Assembly (NCBI RefSeq): GCF_902498185.1
Contig: NZ_CABVIX010000001.1
Coordinates: forward strand, 62,001-126,000
DNA length: 64,000 nucleotides
Origin: Pseudomonas fluorescens
GTDB taxonomy: Bacteria; Pseudomonadota; Gammaproteobacteria; Pseudomonadales; Pseudomonadaceae
Reading direction: 5' to 3'
In this document: in pieces, positions 18,248 through 30,589 of the stretch
How positions within the stretch are numbered: position 1 is the first letter of the stretch
Layout of the letters: each line of letters begins with the position of its first letter
Translations under genes and position numbers: made by a program
Notes under the pieces: generated by a model
What the model saw: the letters and a program-made list of their open reading frames with translations, nothing else
Database searches by the model: none
Told to the model about the DNA's origin: nothing

Positions 18248-19204
18248 ATGACGACCAATAACCCTCCGACCTCCGGCGTGAAGCTGATCGAGGTCGCGCC
18301 GGAACTTGCCGGCCAGCGCATCGACAATTTTCTCATCACCGCGCTCAAGGGCGTGCCCAAGACCTTGATCTACCGCATATTGCGCAAGGGCGAGGTGCGG
18401 GTGAACAAAGGCCGCATCAAGCCTGAGTACAAGTTGCAGGCCGGTGACATCGTGCGCGTGCCTCCGGTGCGCCTGCCCGAGCGCGACGAGCCGGCGCCGG
18501 TGGCCCAGGGCCTGTTGCAGCGCCTGGAGGCCGCCATTGTCTATGAGGACAAGGCGCTCATCGTGCTCAACAAGCCAGCCGGTATCGCCGTGCACGGCGG
18601 CAGCGGCTTGAGCTTCGGCGTGATCGAGGCGCTGCGCCAGATGCGCCCGGACGCCAAGGAGCTCGAGCTGGTGCATCGCCTTGACCGCGACACGTCCGGC
18701 CTGCTCATGATCGCCAAGAAACGCAGCATGCTGCGCCACTTGCACGCTGCCCTGCGGGGTGATGGCGTCGACAAGCGCTACATGGCCCTGGTCCGCGGGC
18801 ACTGGGCGAGCGCCAAGAAGCAGGTGAACGCGCCGCTGCAGAAGAGCAACCTGCGCTCCGGCGAGCGCATGGTCGAGATCAACGACGAAGGCAAGGAGGC
18901 GCTGACGATGTTCCGCGTGCTCCGCCGTTTTGGTGAGTTCGCCACGTTGGTGGAGGCGCGGCCGATCACTGGCCGTACCCACCAGATTCGTGTTCATGCC
19001 TTGCACGCCGGGCACTGCATCGCCGGTGACAGCAAGTACGGCGACGAGGATTTCAGCCGTGAGATCCGCGAGCTCGGTGGCAAGCGCCTGTTCCTGCATG
19101 CCTATGCGCTGACCGTGCCGCTGCCCGACGGCGGGCAATTGAAGGTCGAGGCGCCGGTGGATGAAATGTGGGCCAAGACCGTGGAGCGGCTGAGTGCATC
19201 CTGA
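18248..19204 (+). CDS. rluC: 23S rRNA pseudouridine(955/2504/2580) synthase RluC
   Basis: A 318-aa enzyme with an N-terminal S4 RNA-binding domain ([21 protein letters not shown]) and an RluA-type catalytic domain with the active Asp in [11 protein letters not shown] and the later GRTHQIRVH motif. The ATG at 18248 gives the family-typical N-terminus. No Shine-Dalgarno precedes it. It is divergent from rne, as in P. aeruginosa and E. coli. The HAD gene overlaps its 3' end. Confidence 0.94.
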   Translation: MTTNNPPTSGVKLIEVAPELAGQRIDNFLITALKGVPKTLIYRILRKGEVRVNKGRIKPEYKLQAGDIVRVPPVRLPERDEPAPVAQGLLQRLEAAIVYEDKALIVLNKPAGIAVHGGSGLSFGVIEALRQMRPDAKELELVHRLDRDTSGLLMIAKKRSMLRHLHAALRGDGVDKRYMALVRGHWASAKKQVNAPLQKSNLRSGERMVEINDEGKEALTMFRVLRRFGEFATLVEARPITGRTHQIRVHALHAGHCIAGDSKYGDEDFSREIRELGGKRLFLHAYALTVPLPDGGQLKVEAPVDEMWAKTVERLSAS

Positions 19205-19859
19205 CTACGACCTGCTGATTTTCGACTGGGACGGCACCCTTGCCGACTCCATAGGCCGTATTGTCCTGGCCATGAACGCGGCGGCCGAGCGCGCGGGCGA
19301 GGCGCCGAGCGCCGAGGAAGCGGTAAAGGGCATCATCGGCCTGGCGTTGGCCGAGGCGATCAGCGTGCTTTATCCGCATCTGGACGCGGACCAGGTCGCA
19401 AGCTTTCGTCAGCACTATGCCGACATCTATATGGCCCTGGACGAACAGCCTTCGCCGCTGTTCGAGGGGGTGACCGAGGCGCTCGAGACGTTTCGTGCCG
19501 AGGGCTACCGGCTGGCGGTAGCCACCGGCAAGGCCCGTCGCGGGCTTGACCGGGTGCTGCGCGCGAACGGCTGGGAGGGTTACTTCGACATCACCCGCGC
19601 CGCCGACGAAAGCCGTGGCAAGCCTCACCCGCAGATGCTCGAGGAGATCCTGGCTCATTGCCAGGTAGAACCGGGACGGGCGCTGATGGTCGGAGATTCA
19701 TCGTTCGACCTGTTGATGGCCCGCAACGCCGGCATGCATTGTGTCGCGGTCGGCTACGGTGCGATGTCGCTGCAGGCCTTGAGCGAGTTCGGCCCAGAGC
19801 TGTGCATCGATCATTTTTCGCAGTTGCGCGACTGGCTGGGTCAGCATCGCGCACGCTAA
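19194..19859 (+). CDS. HAD-family hydrolase (phosphoglycolate phosphatase-like)
   Basis: A 221-aa haloacid-dehalogenase phosphatase with the nucleophile motif FDWDGTLAD, Thr motif VATGK, Lys in SRGKPHPQM and the acid pair in [15 protein letters not shown]. The four-helix cap insertion makes it Gph/YjgI-like; the substrate is unknown. It starts with GTG inside rluC (11-nt overlap) behind GGAG. Neighbour order rluC-HAD-sppA is conserved in Pseudomonas. Confidence 0.9.
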   Translation: MHPDYDLLIFDWDGTLADSIGRIVLAMNAAAERAGEAPSAEEAVKGIIGLALAEAISVLYPHLDADQVASFRQHYADIYMALDEQPSPLFEGVTEALETFRAEGYRLAVATGKARRGLDRVLRANGWEGYFDITRAADESRGKPHPQMLEEILAHCQVEPGRALMVGDSSFDLLMARNAGMHCVAVGYGAMSLQALSEFGPELCIDHFSQLRDWLGQHRAR

Positions 19860-19877
19860 CGTGCAAGGTAGGTGAGC

Positions 19878-20867
19878 ATGACTGACGAGTGGAAGGCGCC
19901 CGAACCCGGGCCCGAGGAGCGGGAAGAGCGCAAGAGCTGGCTGCTGCTGGAGAAGACCCTGTTGGCCGGCGTTCAGGAGCAGCGTCGTGCGCGGCGCTGG
20001 GGCATCTTCTTCAAGCTGCTGACCTTCGTCTACCTGATCGGCCTGCTGGCACTGTTCTCGCCCCTGATGAGCTTCGACAAGGCCGCATCGCGAAGCGCAA
20101 GCCATACCGCGCTGGTCGAAGTGCGCGGGATGATCGCCGATCAGGAGCCGGCCAGCGCCGACAACATCATTTCCGGCTTGCGCGATGCGTTCAAGGACGA
20201 GAAGACCAGGGCGGTGATCCTGCGGATCAACAGTCCGGGCGGCAGTCCCGTGCAGTCAGGCTACATCTATGACGAGATCCGCCGCCTGCGCGGCGAGTAT
20301 CCTGGCATCAAGCTGTATGCGGTGATCAGTGACCTGGGTGCGTCCGGTGCCTACTACATCGCCAGTGCGGCCGACGAGATCTACGCCGACAAGGCCAGCC
20401 TGGTGGGTTCCATTGGCGTCACGGCGGCCGGCTACGGGTTCGTTGGCACCATGGAGAAGCTGGGCGTCGAGCGGCGCACCTACACGGCGGGTGAGCACAA
20501 GGCGTTTCTCGATCCCTTCCAGCCGCAGAAGCCGGAAGAGACCGCCTTCTGGCAGCAGGTGCTGGAAACCACGCATCGCCAGTTCATCGCCAGCGTCAAG
20601 CAGGGCCGTGGCGAGCGCTTGAAGGACAAGGAAAATCCCGATCTGTTCAGCGGCCTTATCTGGTCGGGCGAGCAAGCCAAGGCCCTGGGCCTGGTAGACG
20701 GCCTGGGCAGCGCCAGTTACGTGGCCCGCGACGTGATCGGCGAGAAGACCATCGTCGACTTCACCGTTCAGGAGTCGCCCCTGGATCGCTTCTCCAAGCG
20801 CCTTGGCGCCAGCGTGGCCGAGCGCCTGGCCCTGTGGATGGGCTTCCAGGGGCCGTCGCTGCGCTAG
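19878..20867 (+). CDS. sppA: signal peptide peptidase SppA (S49 family)
   Basis: A 329-aa membrane-anchored serine protease that degrades cleaved signal peptides. It has a basic, polar N-terminus, one transmembrane helix around residues 45-65 (LLTFVYLIGLLALFSPLM), and an S49 domain with LRINSPGGSPVQSGYIYDEI and the nucleophile Ser in LGASGAYYIASAADEIYAD. This is the short, single-domain form. I prefer the ATG at 19878 to the GTG two codons earlier because AAGGTAGGTG fits its spacing. It is convergent with maf. Confidence 0.93.
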   Translation: MTDEWKAPEPGPEEREERKSWLLLEKTLLAGVQEQRRARRWGIFFKLLTFVYLIGLLALFSPLMSFDKAASRSASHTALVEVRGMIADQEPASADNIISGLRDAFKDEKTRAVILRINSPGGSPVQSGYIYDEIRRLRGEYPGIKLYAVISDLGASGAYYIASAADEIYADKASLVGSIGVTAAGYGFVGTMEKLGVERRTYTAGEHKAFLDPFQPQKPEETAFWQQVLETTHRQFIASVKQGRGERLKDKENPDLFSGLIWSGEQAKALGLVDGLGSASYVARDVIGEKTIVDFTVQESPLDRFSKRLGASVAERLALWMGFQGPSLR

Positions 20868-20891
20868 TTTTCCGCAAGGGGGAGGGGCGAG

Positions 20892-21470
20892 CTACGGTAC
20901 CTGGATCCCCTCCTTGGTCAACATGTCCACCAGCCTGATCAGCGGCAGCCCCACCAGGCTTGTCGCATCTGGTCCGTGGGTGCTCTGGAACAGGCTCACC
21001 CCCAATCCCTCCGCCTTGAAGCTGCCCGCGCAGTCATAGGGCTGCTCGGCCGCCAGGTAGCGTTCGATGCGCGGCAAGTCCAGTTCGCGCAGGTTGACGG
21101 TAAAGGGCACGCAGTCGACCTGGCATTGGCCGGTGGCAGTGTTGAGCAGGGCCAGGCCAGTCAGGAAGGTGACCTGCTGCCCGCTGGCGGCCAGCAGCTG
21201 CTCGCACGCCCGGTCGTGATCATGTGGCTTGCCGAGGATCTGTTCGCCAAGCACTGCCACCTGGTCGGAGCCAATGATCAGATGGTCGGGATGGCTTCCC
21301 GACAGCGCTTCGGCCTTTTGCCGCGACAGGCGCCGGACCAGCTCTATGGCCGGCTCGTCGAACAGTCGCTGTTCGTCTATGTCGGGGCTTGCCCAGCTGA
21401 AGGGCAGGCGCAGGCGCTGCAGCAGTTCGCGCCGGTAGGGGGAGCTGGACGCCAGTAACAAGGGAAGCAT
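20892..21470 (-). CDS. Maf-family nucleotide pyrophosphatase (YceF-type, 7-methyl-GTP)
   Basis: A 192-aa house-cleaning nucleoside triphosphate pyrophosphatase. It shows the N-terminal LLLASSSPYRRELLQRL, the catalytic IIGSDQVAVL and the GSFKAEGLG motif. The position beside yceD-rpmF-plsX and the sequence DQVAV (rather than DTVV) favour the YceF subgroup, which removes m7GTP. Transcribed divergently from yceD. Confidence 0.9.
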   Translation of the reverse strand: MLPLLLASSSPYRRELLQRLRLPFSWASPDIDEQRLFDEPAIELVRRLSRQKAEALSGSHPDHLIIGSDQVAVLGEQILGKPHDHDRACEQLLAASGQQVTFLTGLALLNTATGQCQVDCVPFTVNLRELDLPRIERYLAAEQPYDCAGSFKAEGLGVSLFQSTHGPDATSLVGLPLIRLVDMLTKEGIQVP

Positions 21471-21526
21471 GGTGGACTCCTGGTCAGATATCCGATTCTA
21501 ACATGGGTGTTGTTGCCTAATTTCCT

Positions 21527-21555
21527 TTGACAGGGGCGGGGGGCATCCCTAGAAT
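21527..21555 (+). promoter_or_regulatory. sigma-70 promoter of yceD-rpmF operon
   Basis: A perfect TTGACA (21527-21532) and TAGAAT (21550-21555) lie 17 bp apart. The start point would be about 21561-21563, only a few bases before the yceD ATG at 21565. Confidence 0.8.
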
Positions 21556-21564
21556 GCTGCGCCT

Positions 21565-22092
21565 ATGTTGAATGACCCGATTCCACCTCACGTTGACCCG
21601 CGCAAATTGGCTGATCGCGGCGTAACCCTTCAGGGTTCGCTTGCGCTCGCCGATTTGAAAAGACTCTGCGACCCGCTTTCCGACACTGTCGGTACGGTGC
21701 AGGCGAAGTTCGATTTTGAACGAGATGAACAGAAGACTGTGGTGTTCCACAGTGAGCTGGACGTCGAGGTCAAGATGGTTTGCCAGCGTTGTCTTGAGCT
21801 GGTCACCCTGCCGATCCATAGCGAAAGTACTTACGCTGTGGTGAAGGAGGGTGCGAATACCCAGTCGTTGCCGAAAGGCTATGACGTGCTGGAACTGGGC
21901 GAAGATCCTTTGGATCTGCAGGCCCTGATCGAGGAAGAGCTGCTGCTTGCCCTCCCGATCGTACCTGCTCATCATCCGGAAGAATGCCAGCAGCCGGCGG
22001 GCGCCGATGAGCCCGAACCGAGCAAGGACGAGGTATCGCGGTCCAACCCGTTCAGTGTTTTGGCGCAGTTAAAGCGTGACCCAAACGTTTAG
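21565..22092 (+). CDS. yceD: YceD family protein (DUF177)
   Basis: A 175-aa protein with the family Cys pair region (VEVKMVCQRCLELVTLP) and the acidic DVLELGEDPLDLQALIEEELLLALP segment. It ends NPFSVLAQLKRDPNV. YceD has been linked to 23S rRNA accumulation and is almost always co-transcribed with rpmF, as here (13-nt gap). The N-terminus MLNDPIPPHVDPRKLADRG is the one I know for Pseudomonas homologues. The upstream promoter leaves almost no leader. Confidence 0.93.
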   Translation: MLNDPIPPHVDPRKLADRGVTLQGSLALADLKRLCDPLSDTVGTVQAKFDFERDEQKTVVFHSELDVEVKMVCQRCLELVTLPIHSESTYAVVKEGANTQSLPKGYDVLELGEDPLDLQALIEEELLLALPIVPAHHPEECQQPAGADEPEPSKDEVSRSNPFSVLAQLKRDPNV

Positions 22093-22105
22093 GAGTTAAT
22101 CAATT

Positions 22106-22288
22106 ATGGCTGTTCAGCAGAACAAAAAATCCCGCTCTGCCCGTGACATGCGCCGTTCGCACGACGCCCTGTCGGAAAACGCGCTGTCGGTAGAGAAAAG
22201 CACCGGTGAAGTTCACCTGCGTCACCACGTATCGCCTGAAGGCGTTTACCGTGGTCGTAAAGTGATCGACAAGGGCGCTGACGAGTAA
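22106..22288 (+). CDS. rpmF: 50S ribosomal protein L32
   Basis: A 60-aa protein [20 protein letters not shown] followed by the L32 core ending in [11 protein letters not shown]. It lacks the Zn-binding CxxC of some L32 proteins, as is usual in gammaproteobacteria. Preceded by AGGAG and set between yceD and plsX. Confidence 0.97.
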   Translation: MAVQQNKKSRSARDMRRSHDALSENALSVEKSTGEVHLRHHVSPEGVYRGRKVIDKGADE

Positions 22289-22291
22289 TCC

Positions 22292-23302
22292 TTGTCCGCT
22301 CAGGTCATCGCGATCGACGCAATGGGCGGGGACTTCGGTCCCCGCAGCATTGTCCAAGCGAGTATCGCCTGCCTCTCGGCTACACCCTCGCTGCACCTGG
22401 CCCTCGTCGGTCAACCCTCCCTGCTTGAATCTCTTGTCGCTGGCCAATCGGCAGCCGACCGCGCACGCCTGCAAATCGTTGCAGCCAGTGAAGCCATCGG
22501 CATGGACGAGCGACCCTCCCAGGCATTACGTGGCAAGCCCGATTCCTCGATGCGCGTCGCCCTTGAGCTGGTACGCGACGGCAAGGCCCAGGCCTGCGTG
22601 AGTGCCGGCAATACCGGCGCCCTGATGGCCCTGTCGCGCTTCGTGCTCAAGACCTTGCCAGGCATTGACCGGCCAGCGATGGTCGCCGCCATCCCGACCC
22701 AGTCCGGGTATTGCCAATTGCTGGATCTGGGCGCGAACGTCGACTGCACTGCCGAAAACCTCTACCAGTTCGCCGTCATGGGCTCGGTGGCTGCCCAGGC
22801 ACTGGGGATCAGCCGGCCGCGGGTGGCATTGCTCAATGTGGGCATCGAAGACATAAAGGGCAACCAGCAGGTCAAGCTCGCGGCGAGCCTTCTGCAAAAC
22901 GCCCGTGGGCTGAACTACACTGGTTTCGTCGAAGGCGACGGACTGTACCGGGGCGAGGCCGACGTGGTGGTATGCGACGGATTCGTCGGCAATATCCTGC
23001 TCAAGTCCAGCGAAGGCCTTGCGACCATGATCGCTGCGCGTATCGAGGCCTTGTTCAAGGGTGGGCTGATGGCCCGTGCCGCAGGGGCCGTGGCCATGCC
23101 GCTGCTCAAGCGGCTGCAGGCCGACCTGGCGCCTGCGCGGCATAATGGAGCAAGCTTCCTGGGCTTGCAGGGGATTGTCATCAAGAGTCATGGCTCGGCT
23201 GGCGTGCAAGGCTTGCAGAGCGCCATTCAGCGCGCCCTGATCGAGATCCAGGAAAACCTGCCACAGCGCCTGCATGGGCGCCTCGAAGACCTTTTGCTTT
23301 AG
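22292..23302 (+). CDS. plsX: phosphate acyltransferase PlsX
   Basis: A 336-aa enzyme converting acyl-ACP to acyl-phosphate at the start of phospholipid synthesis. The family opening [12 protein letters not shown], the [11 protein letters not shown] and DLGANVDC motifs, and the C-terminal [13 protein letters not shown] region are present. It starts with TTG three bases after the rpmF stop. It links ribosomal protein and lipid genes in one operon. Confidence 0.96.
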   Translation: MSAQVIAIDAMGGDFGPRSIVQASIACLSATPSLHLALVGQPSLLESLVAGQSAADRARLQIVAASEAIGMDERPSQALRGKPDSSMRVALELVRDGKAQACVSAGNTGALMALSRFVLKTLPGIDRPAMVAAIPTQSGYCQLLDLGANVDCTAENLYQFAVMGSVAAQALGISRPRVALLNVGIEDIKGNQQVKLAASLLQNARGLNYTGFVEGDGLYRGEADVVVCDGFVGNILLKSSEGLATMIAARIEALFKGGLMARAAGAVAMPLLKRLQADLAPARHNGASFLGLQGIVIKSHGSAGVQGLQSAIQRALIEIQENLPQRLHGRLEDLLL

Positions 23303-23367
23303 GTCTGGCGGCGGGGAGTGGTTAAATGTGACCCGTTGGTCTGCGTTCTCATCATAGTTTTCAGATT

Positions 23368-23394
23368 CCGCGTCCGGCCATTGGCCGGGCGCGG
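23368..23394 (+). terminator. strong hairpin between plsX and fabD
   Basis: A 12-bp GC-rich stem (CCGCGTCCGGCC / GGCCGGGCGCGG, one G-T pair) with a 3-nt loop lies in the 128-bp plsX-fabD gap. Only a short T stretch (TATTT) follows, so it may be a leaky terminator or a processing/stability element. Confidence 0.4.
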
Positions 23395-23430
23395 CGTATT
23401 TCGAACCAAAGATCATTAGGGGCTTGTTCA

Positions 23431-24369
23431 ATGTCTGCATCCCTCGCATTCGTCTTTCCTGGTCAAGGTTCCCAGTCACTGGGCATGCTCGCCGAGCTGG
23501 GCGACCAGTACCCGCTGGTCATCGAGACCTTCAAGGAAGCTTCCGAGGCCCTGGGCTACGACCTGTGGGCGCTGATCCAGAACGGCCCGGAAGTGCAACT
23601 CAATCAAACCGACAAGACCCAGCCGGCCATCCTGACCGCCTCGATCGCCCTGTGGCGCCTGTGGCAGTCGCAGGGCGGCGCGCAGCCGGCGTTTGTCTCC
23701 GGCCACAGCCTGGGCGAATACAGCGCGCTGGTTGCCGCGGGCAGCCTGACGCTCAAGGACGCCGTTCGCCTGGTCGAGCGCCGTGGCCAGCTGATGCAAG
23801 AGGCTGTGCCGGCCGGGCAGGGCGCCATGGCGGCGATCCTGGGCCTGGACGACGCCGACGTCGTCGCCATCTGCGCGCAAGCGGCGCAGGGCGAGGTGGT
23901 CAGCGCGGTCAACTTCAACTCCCCTGGCCAGGTCGTCATTGCGGGTGCCAAGGCTGCTGTCGAGCGTGCCATGGAAGCCTGCAAGGCCAAGGGCGCCAAG
24001 CGTGCCCTGCCTTTGCCGGTGAGCGTTCCGTCGCACTGCGAACTGATGCGCCCGGCAGCCGAACGCTTCGCCGACTCGGTCAACGCGATCGACTGGAAGG
24101 CGCCACAGATTCCACTGGTGCAGAATGTCAGCGCCGCAGTCGCAACCGACCTGGATACCCTCAAGCGCGACTTGCTGGAGCAGCTGTACAAACCCGTTCG
24201 CTGGGTCGAGTGTGTCCAGACCCTGGCCGCGCAAGGCGCTGTTCAGCTGGTCGAGTGCGGCCCTGGCAAGGTTCTTGCTGGTCTCAACAAGCGCTGCGCG
24301 GACGGTGTCACCACCTACAACCTCAATACCCCTGATGCCTTCGCCGCCACTGCCGCGGCGCTGGCTTGA
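23431..24369 (+). CDS. fabD: malonyl-CoA:ACP transacylase FabD
   Basis: A 312-aa enzyme loading malonyl groups onto ACP for fatty-acid synthesis. It shows LAFVFPGQGSQ at the N-terminus, the catalytic Ser in SGHSLGEYSAL, and the His in SVPSHCELMRPA. It begins the fabD-fabG-acpP-fabF cluster. Confidence 0.97.
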   Translation: MSASLAFVFPGQGSQSLGMLAELGDQYPLVIETFKEASEALGYDLWALIQNGPEVQLNQTDKTQPAILTASIALWRLWQSQGGAQPAFVSGHSLGEYSALVAAGSLTLKDAVRLVERRGQLMQEAVPAGQGAMAAILGLDDADVVAICAQAAQGEVVSAVNFNSPGQVVIAGAKAAVERAMEACKAKGAKRALPLPVSVPSHCELMRPAAERFADSVNAIDWKAPQIPLVQNVSAAVATDLDTLKRDLLEQLYKPVRWVECVQTLAAQGAVQLVECGPGKVLAGLNKRCADGVTTYNLNTPDAFAATAAALA

Positions 24370-24385
24370 ACTTGGAGACACTTGC

Positions 24386-25126
24386 ATGAGCCTGCAAGGT
24401 AAAGTTGCACTGGTCACCGGCGCGAGCCGTGGCATTGGCCAGGCCATCGCCCTGGAACTGGGCCGCCTGGGTGCTACCGTCATCGGTACCGCCACCTCCG
24501 CCTCCGGGGCCGAGCGCATTGCCGCCATCCTGAAGGAGCACGGCATCGCCGGCACCGGTCTTGAGCTGAACGTCACCAGCGCCGAATCGGTCGCGGCGAC
24601 CCTGGCGACTATCCAGGAGCAGTTCGGAGCGCCAGCGATTCTGGTCAACAACGCCGGCATCACCCGTGACAATCTCATGCTGCGCATGAAGGACGACGAG
24701 TGGTTCGACGTGGTCGATACCAACCTCAACAGCCTCTACCGTCTGTCCAAGGCCGTCCTGCGCGGCATGACCAAGGCCCGCTGGGGCCGGATCATCAGCA
24801 TCGGTTCGGTAGTGGGTGCCATGGGCAATGTCGGCCAGGTCAACTATGCTGCTGCCAAGGCAGGCCTGGAAGGCTTCAGCCGCGCCCTGGCGCGTGAAGT
24901 CGGCTCGCGTGGCATCACCGTGAACTCGGTGACCCCTGGCTTCATCGACACTGACATGACCCGCGAGCTGCCGGAAGCGCAGCGCGAGGGTCTGCTGACC
25001 CAGATTCCTCTGGGCCGCCTGGGTCAGGCAGATGAAATCGCCAAGGTAGTGGCCTTCCTGGCGTCCGATGGCGCAGCCTACGTTACCGGCGCGACAGTAC
25101 CGGTCAACGGCGGGATGTACATGTAA
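24386..25126 (+). CDS. fabG: 3-oxoacyl-ACP reductase FabG
   Basis: A 246-aa NADPH-dependent short-chain dehydrogenase. It shows the cofactor motif VTGASRGIG, NNAGITRDNLM, the catalytic Ser in SIGSVVG and YAAAKAG (Tyr/Lys). It starts at the ATG at 24386 behind GGAG; the open frame upstream is shadow of fabD. It reduces 3-oxoacyl-ACP in each elongation cycle. Confidence 0.97.
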   Translation: MSLQGKVALVTGASRGIGQAIALELGRLGATVIGTATSASGAERIAAILKEHGIAGTGLELNVTSAESVAATLATIQEQFGAPAILVNNAGITRDNLMLRMKDDEWFDVVDTNLNSLYRLSKAVLRGMTKARWGRIISIGSVVGAMGNVGQVNYAAAKAGLEGFSRALAREVGSRGITVNSVTPGFIDTDMTRELPEAQREGLLTQIPLGRLGQADEIAKVVAFLASDGAAYVTGATVPVNGGMYM

Positions 25127-25327
25127 CCTTGCAACTGATTGTGACGGATTGCTTCAAAAAAGAGTCATACTCGGAGCTTAAAATCCGTTATAAAGCTGCA
25201 ACCAGATTCCCGGCAGAGGGTGAGTGTCAGGTTCGAGGCGCGTTATGCTTGAAAAGCAGGCGTCTTTCTATAAACTTGCACACCGGCCAGCTGCCTGACA
25301 TATGTCCTTTAGGAGTGAAAACTAGGT

Positions 25328-25564
25328 ATGAGCACCATCGAAGAACGCGTCAAGAAAATCGTTGCCGAACAACTGGGCGTCAAAGAAGACGAAGTCAAGA
25401 CCACCTCTTCCTTCGTAGAAGACCTGGGCGCTGACTCGCTTGACACCGTTGAGCTGGTAATGGCTCTGGAAGAGGAATTCGAAACCGAGATTCCTGACGA
25501 AGAAGCCGAGAAGATCACTACCGTTCAAGCGGCTATCGACTACGTCAACGCCCACCAGGCGTAA
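25328..25564 (+). CDS. acpP: acyl carrier protein
   Basis: A 78-aa acidic helical protein with the phosphopantetheine Ser in [19 protein letters not shown]. It carries growing acyl chains. A 200-bp gap precedes it, so it probably has its own promoter; AT-rich stretches are present but I see no convincing -35/-10 pair. A terminator follows, as expected for a gene expressed far above its neighbours. Confidence 0.98.
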   Translation: MSTIEERVKKIVAEQLGVKEDEVKTTSSFVEDLGADSLDTVELVMALEEEFETEIPDEEAEKITTVQAAIDYVNAHQA

Positions 25565-25594
25565 GACGTTTTGTAGTCGTCGTTTCTTGACGGG

Positions 25595-25630
25595 AAAAAC
25601 CGCACTGCCTTTGTTGGCGTGCGGTTTTTT
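25595..25630 (+). terminator. rho-independent terminator after acpP
   Basis: An 11-bp stem AAAAACCGCAC / GTGCGGTTTTT with a 13-nt loop is followed by a T-run. It lies between acpP and fabF and probably lowers read-through into fabF. Confidence 0.88.
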
Positions 25631-25669
25631 CTTTGCAAGAACCGTCGTCAATGGAATAAGGAGAGAGCT

Positions 25670-26914
25670 GTGTCGCGTAGACGCGTCGTGGTCACCGGTA
25701 TGGGTATGCTGTCGCCACTGGGTACGGATGTACCGAGCAGTTGGCAAGGCATTCTGGCTGGCCGCAGTGGCATTGGTCTGATCGAACATACGGACCTTTC
25801 TGCCTACTCCACCCGTTTTGGCGGCTCGGTGAAAGGCTTTGACGTCGAGCAGTATCTATCGGCGAAGGAAGCTCGCAAGCTTGACCTCTTCATCCAGTAC
25901 GGCCTGGCGGCCGGTTTCCAGGCGGTGCGCAATGCCGGGCTGGAAGTCACCGACGCCAACCGCGAGCGCATCGGCGTGGCCATGGGCTCGGGTATCGGTG
26001 GCCTGACCAACATCGAAGAAACCAGCCGTACCTTGCATGACCAAGGCCCTCGGCGGATTTCACCATTCTTCGTGCCGGGTTCGATCATCAACATGATTTC
26101 CGGCTTCCTGTCGATCCATCTGGGCGTACAGGGGCCGAACTACGCTATTGCCACTGCCTGCACGACGGGCACCCATTGCATCGGCACCGCCGCGCGCAAT
26201 ATCGCGTACGGTGAAGCTGACGTGATGATTGCCGGTGGTGCCGAAATGGCGGCCTGTGGCCTGGGCATGGGCGGTTTTGGGGCATCCCGCGCGCTGTCCA
26301 CGCGCAACGACGAGCCGACCCGTGCGAGCCGTCCCTGGGACAAGGGCCGTGACGGTTTCGTGCTGTCCGATGGTGCCGGCGCCCTGGTCCTCGAAGAGCT
26401 CGAGCATGCCAAGGCCCGCGGAGCCACCATCCACGCCGAGCTGGTTGGATTTGGCATGAGCGGCGATGCCTATCACATGACCTCGCCACCCGAGGACGGT
26501 TCTGGCGCTGCGCGGTGCATGGTCAATGCCCTGCGCGATGCCGGTCTGAACCCCGAGCAGGTCAGCTACATCAATGCCCACGGCACGTCGACGCCAGCGG
26601 GCGACCTCGCGGAGGCTTCGGCGATCAAGCGCGTGTTTGGCGATCACGCCTACAAGCTCGCGATCAGCTCCACCAAGTCGATGACCGGGCACCTGCTGGG
26701 TGCCGCTGGCGCGGTCGAGGCAATCTTCAGCGTACTGTCGATCAACGGCCAGGTGGCGCCTGCGACCATCAACCTGGATGAGCCAGACGAAGGCTGCGAC
26801 CTGGACTTCGTGCCTCATGAGGCGCGTAACATGCCGATCGACGTGGTGCTGTCGAACTCCTTCGGCTTTGGTGGTACCAACGGTTCGCTGGTGTTTCGCC
26901 GGTTCGCCGGCTGA
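25670..26914 (+). CDS. fabF: beta-ketoacyl-ACP synthase II FabF
   Basis: A 414-aa condensing enzyme. It starts with GTG at 25670 ([17 protein letters not shown]) behind AAGGAG. The Cys-His-His triad is visible: Cys in [12 protein letters not shown], His in [11 protein letters not shown] and His in [12 protein letters not shown]. The C-terminal [12 protein letters not shown] is canonical. It overlaps pabC by one base (TGATG). Confidence 0.97.
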   Translation: MSRRRVVVTGMGMLSPLGTDVPSSWQGILAGRSGIGLIEHTDLSAYSTRFGGSVKGFDVEQYLSAKEARKLDLFIQYGLAAGFQAVRNAGLEVTDANRERIGVAMGSGIGGLTNIEETSRTLHDQGPRRISPFFVPGSIINMISGFLSIHLGVQGPNYAIATACTTGTHCIGTAARNIAYGEADVMIAGGAEMAACGLGMGGFGASRALSTRNDEPTRASRPWDKGRDGFVLSDGAGALVLEELEHAKARGATIHAELVGFGMSGDAYHMTSPPEDGSGAARCMVNALRDAGLNPEQVSYINAHGTSTPAGDLAEASAIKRVFGDHAYKLAISSTKSMTGHLLGAAGAVEAIFSVLSINGQVAPATINLDEPDEGCDLDFVPHEARNMPIDVVLSNSFGFGGTNGSLVFRRFAG

Positions 26915-27729
26915 TGCTCAGCTGGATCGATGGCCAGCCCGCGACCGCAGTCAACCTGCAGAATCGCGGACTGGCCTACGGCGATGGTCTGTTCGAGACC
27001 ATCGCGGTGCGAGCCGGTCGTCCCGCCTTGCTGGAGCATCACCTCGCTCGCCTGACGCTGGGCTGCCAGCGCCTGGGTATCGAGGTCGATGCCGCACTGG
27101 TGCGTGACGAAATCTGCCGCTACGCAAGCCAGATGGGCGAAGGCGTGGCCAAGCTGATCCTCACCCGTGGCGATAGCCTGCGCGGCTATGCACCCGCCGC
27201 CGCAGCCGCGCCAAGGCGCATTCTCCAGGGCGGGCCACCCCCTGCCTATCCCGTGCATCACTCGGCGCAAGGTATTCGTCTGTTTGCCTGCCGCACCCGG
27301 CTGGCGGAACAACCGCTGCTGGCCGGGCTCAAACACCTCAATCGCCTGGAGCAGGTGCTGGCCCGCGCCGAGTGGCAGGACAGCGAACATGCCGAAGGGC
27401 TGATGTGCGATACCGCCGGGCGGGTCGTCGAGGGGGTCTACAGTAACCTGTTCATCGTTGCTGGCGGACAGCTGCTCACCGCCGACCTGAGCCGCTGCGG
27501 CGTGGCCGGGGTCATGCGTGCTGCCTTGATCGAGCACGCGGTCGCTGCCGGTATCATGGTGCAGATTCGAGACCTGTCACTGGCCGACCTTGAACAGGCG
27601 GACGAAGTTTTTGTCTGCAACAGCGTCTACGGGATATGGCCGGTTACAGGTTTAGCTTCACTGAACTGGCCCGCAGGTCCGCTCACCCGTAAACTGCAGG
27701 CCGTTGCCCGTACGCTACTGGATGCCTGA
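26914..27729 (+). CDS. pabC: aminodeoxychorismate lyase PabC
   Basis: A 271-aa PLP fold-type IV enzyme that releases pyruvate from aminodeoxychorismate to give p-aminobenzoate for folate. It shows LAYGDGLFETIAV, the PLP Lys in LAGLKHLNRLEQVLA and EGVYSNLFIV. It is coupled to fabF by stop/start overlap, an arrangement shared with E. coli and P. aeruginosa. Confidence 0.95.
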   Translation: MLSWIDGQPATAVNLQNRGLAYGDGLFETIAVRAGRPALLEHHLARLTLGCQRLGIEVDAALVRDEICRYASQMGEGVAKLILTRGDSLRGYAPAAAAAPRRILQGGPPPAYPVHHSAQGIRLFACRTRLAEQPLLAGLKHLNRLEQVLARAEWQDSEHAEGLMCDTAGRVVEGVYSNLFIVAGGQLLTADLSRCGVAGVMRAALIEHAVAAGIMVQIRDLSLADLEQADEVFVCNSVYGIWPVTGLASLNWPAGPLTRKLQAVARTLLDA

Positions 27730-27732
27730 TTC

Positions 27733-30549
<2,817 letters not shown>

Positions 30550-30589
30550 ACCCGGTCATTCTCCATTTTTCAACACGTGCCGTAAGCCC

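Noticed and set aside
18237..18251. Four-codon MIPK frame overlapping the rluC start as a regulatory uORF
   Set aside because: Too short and without a ribosome site to claim as a feature; noted only as a possibility in the rluC finding.
25127..25327. Promoter for acpP in the fabG-acpP gap
   Set aside because: Several AT-rich hexamers (TATAAA, TTGAAA) occur, but none pair at acceptable spacing, so no promoter is called although one is expected.
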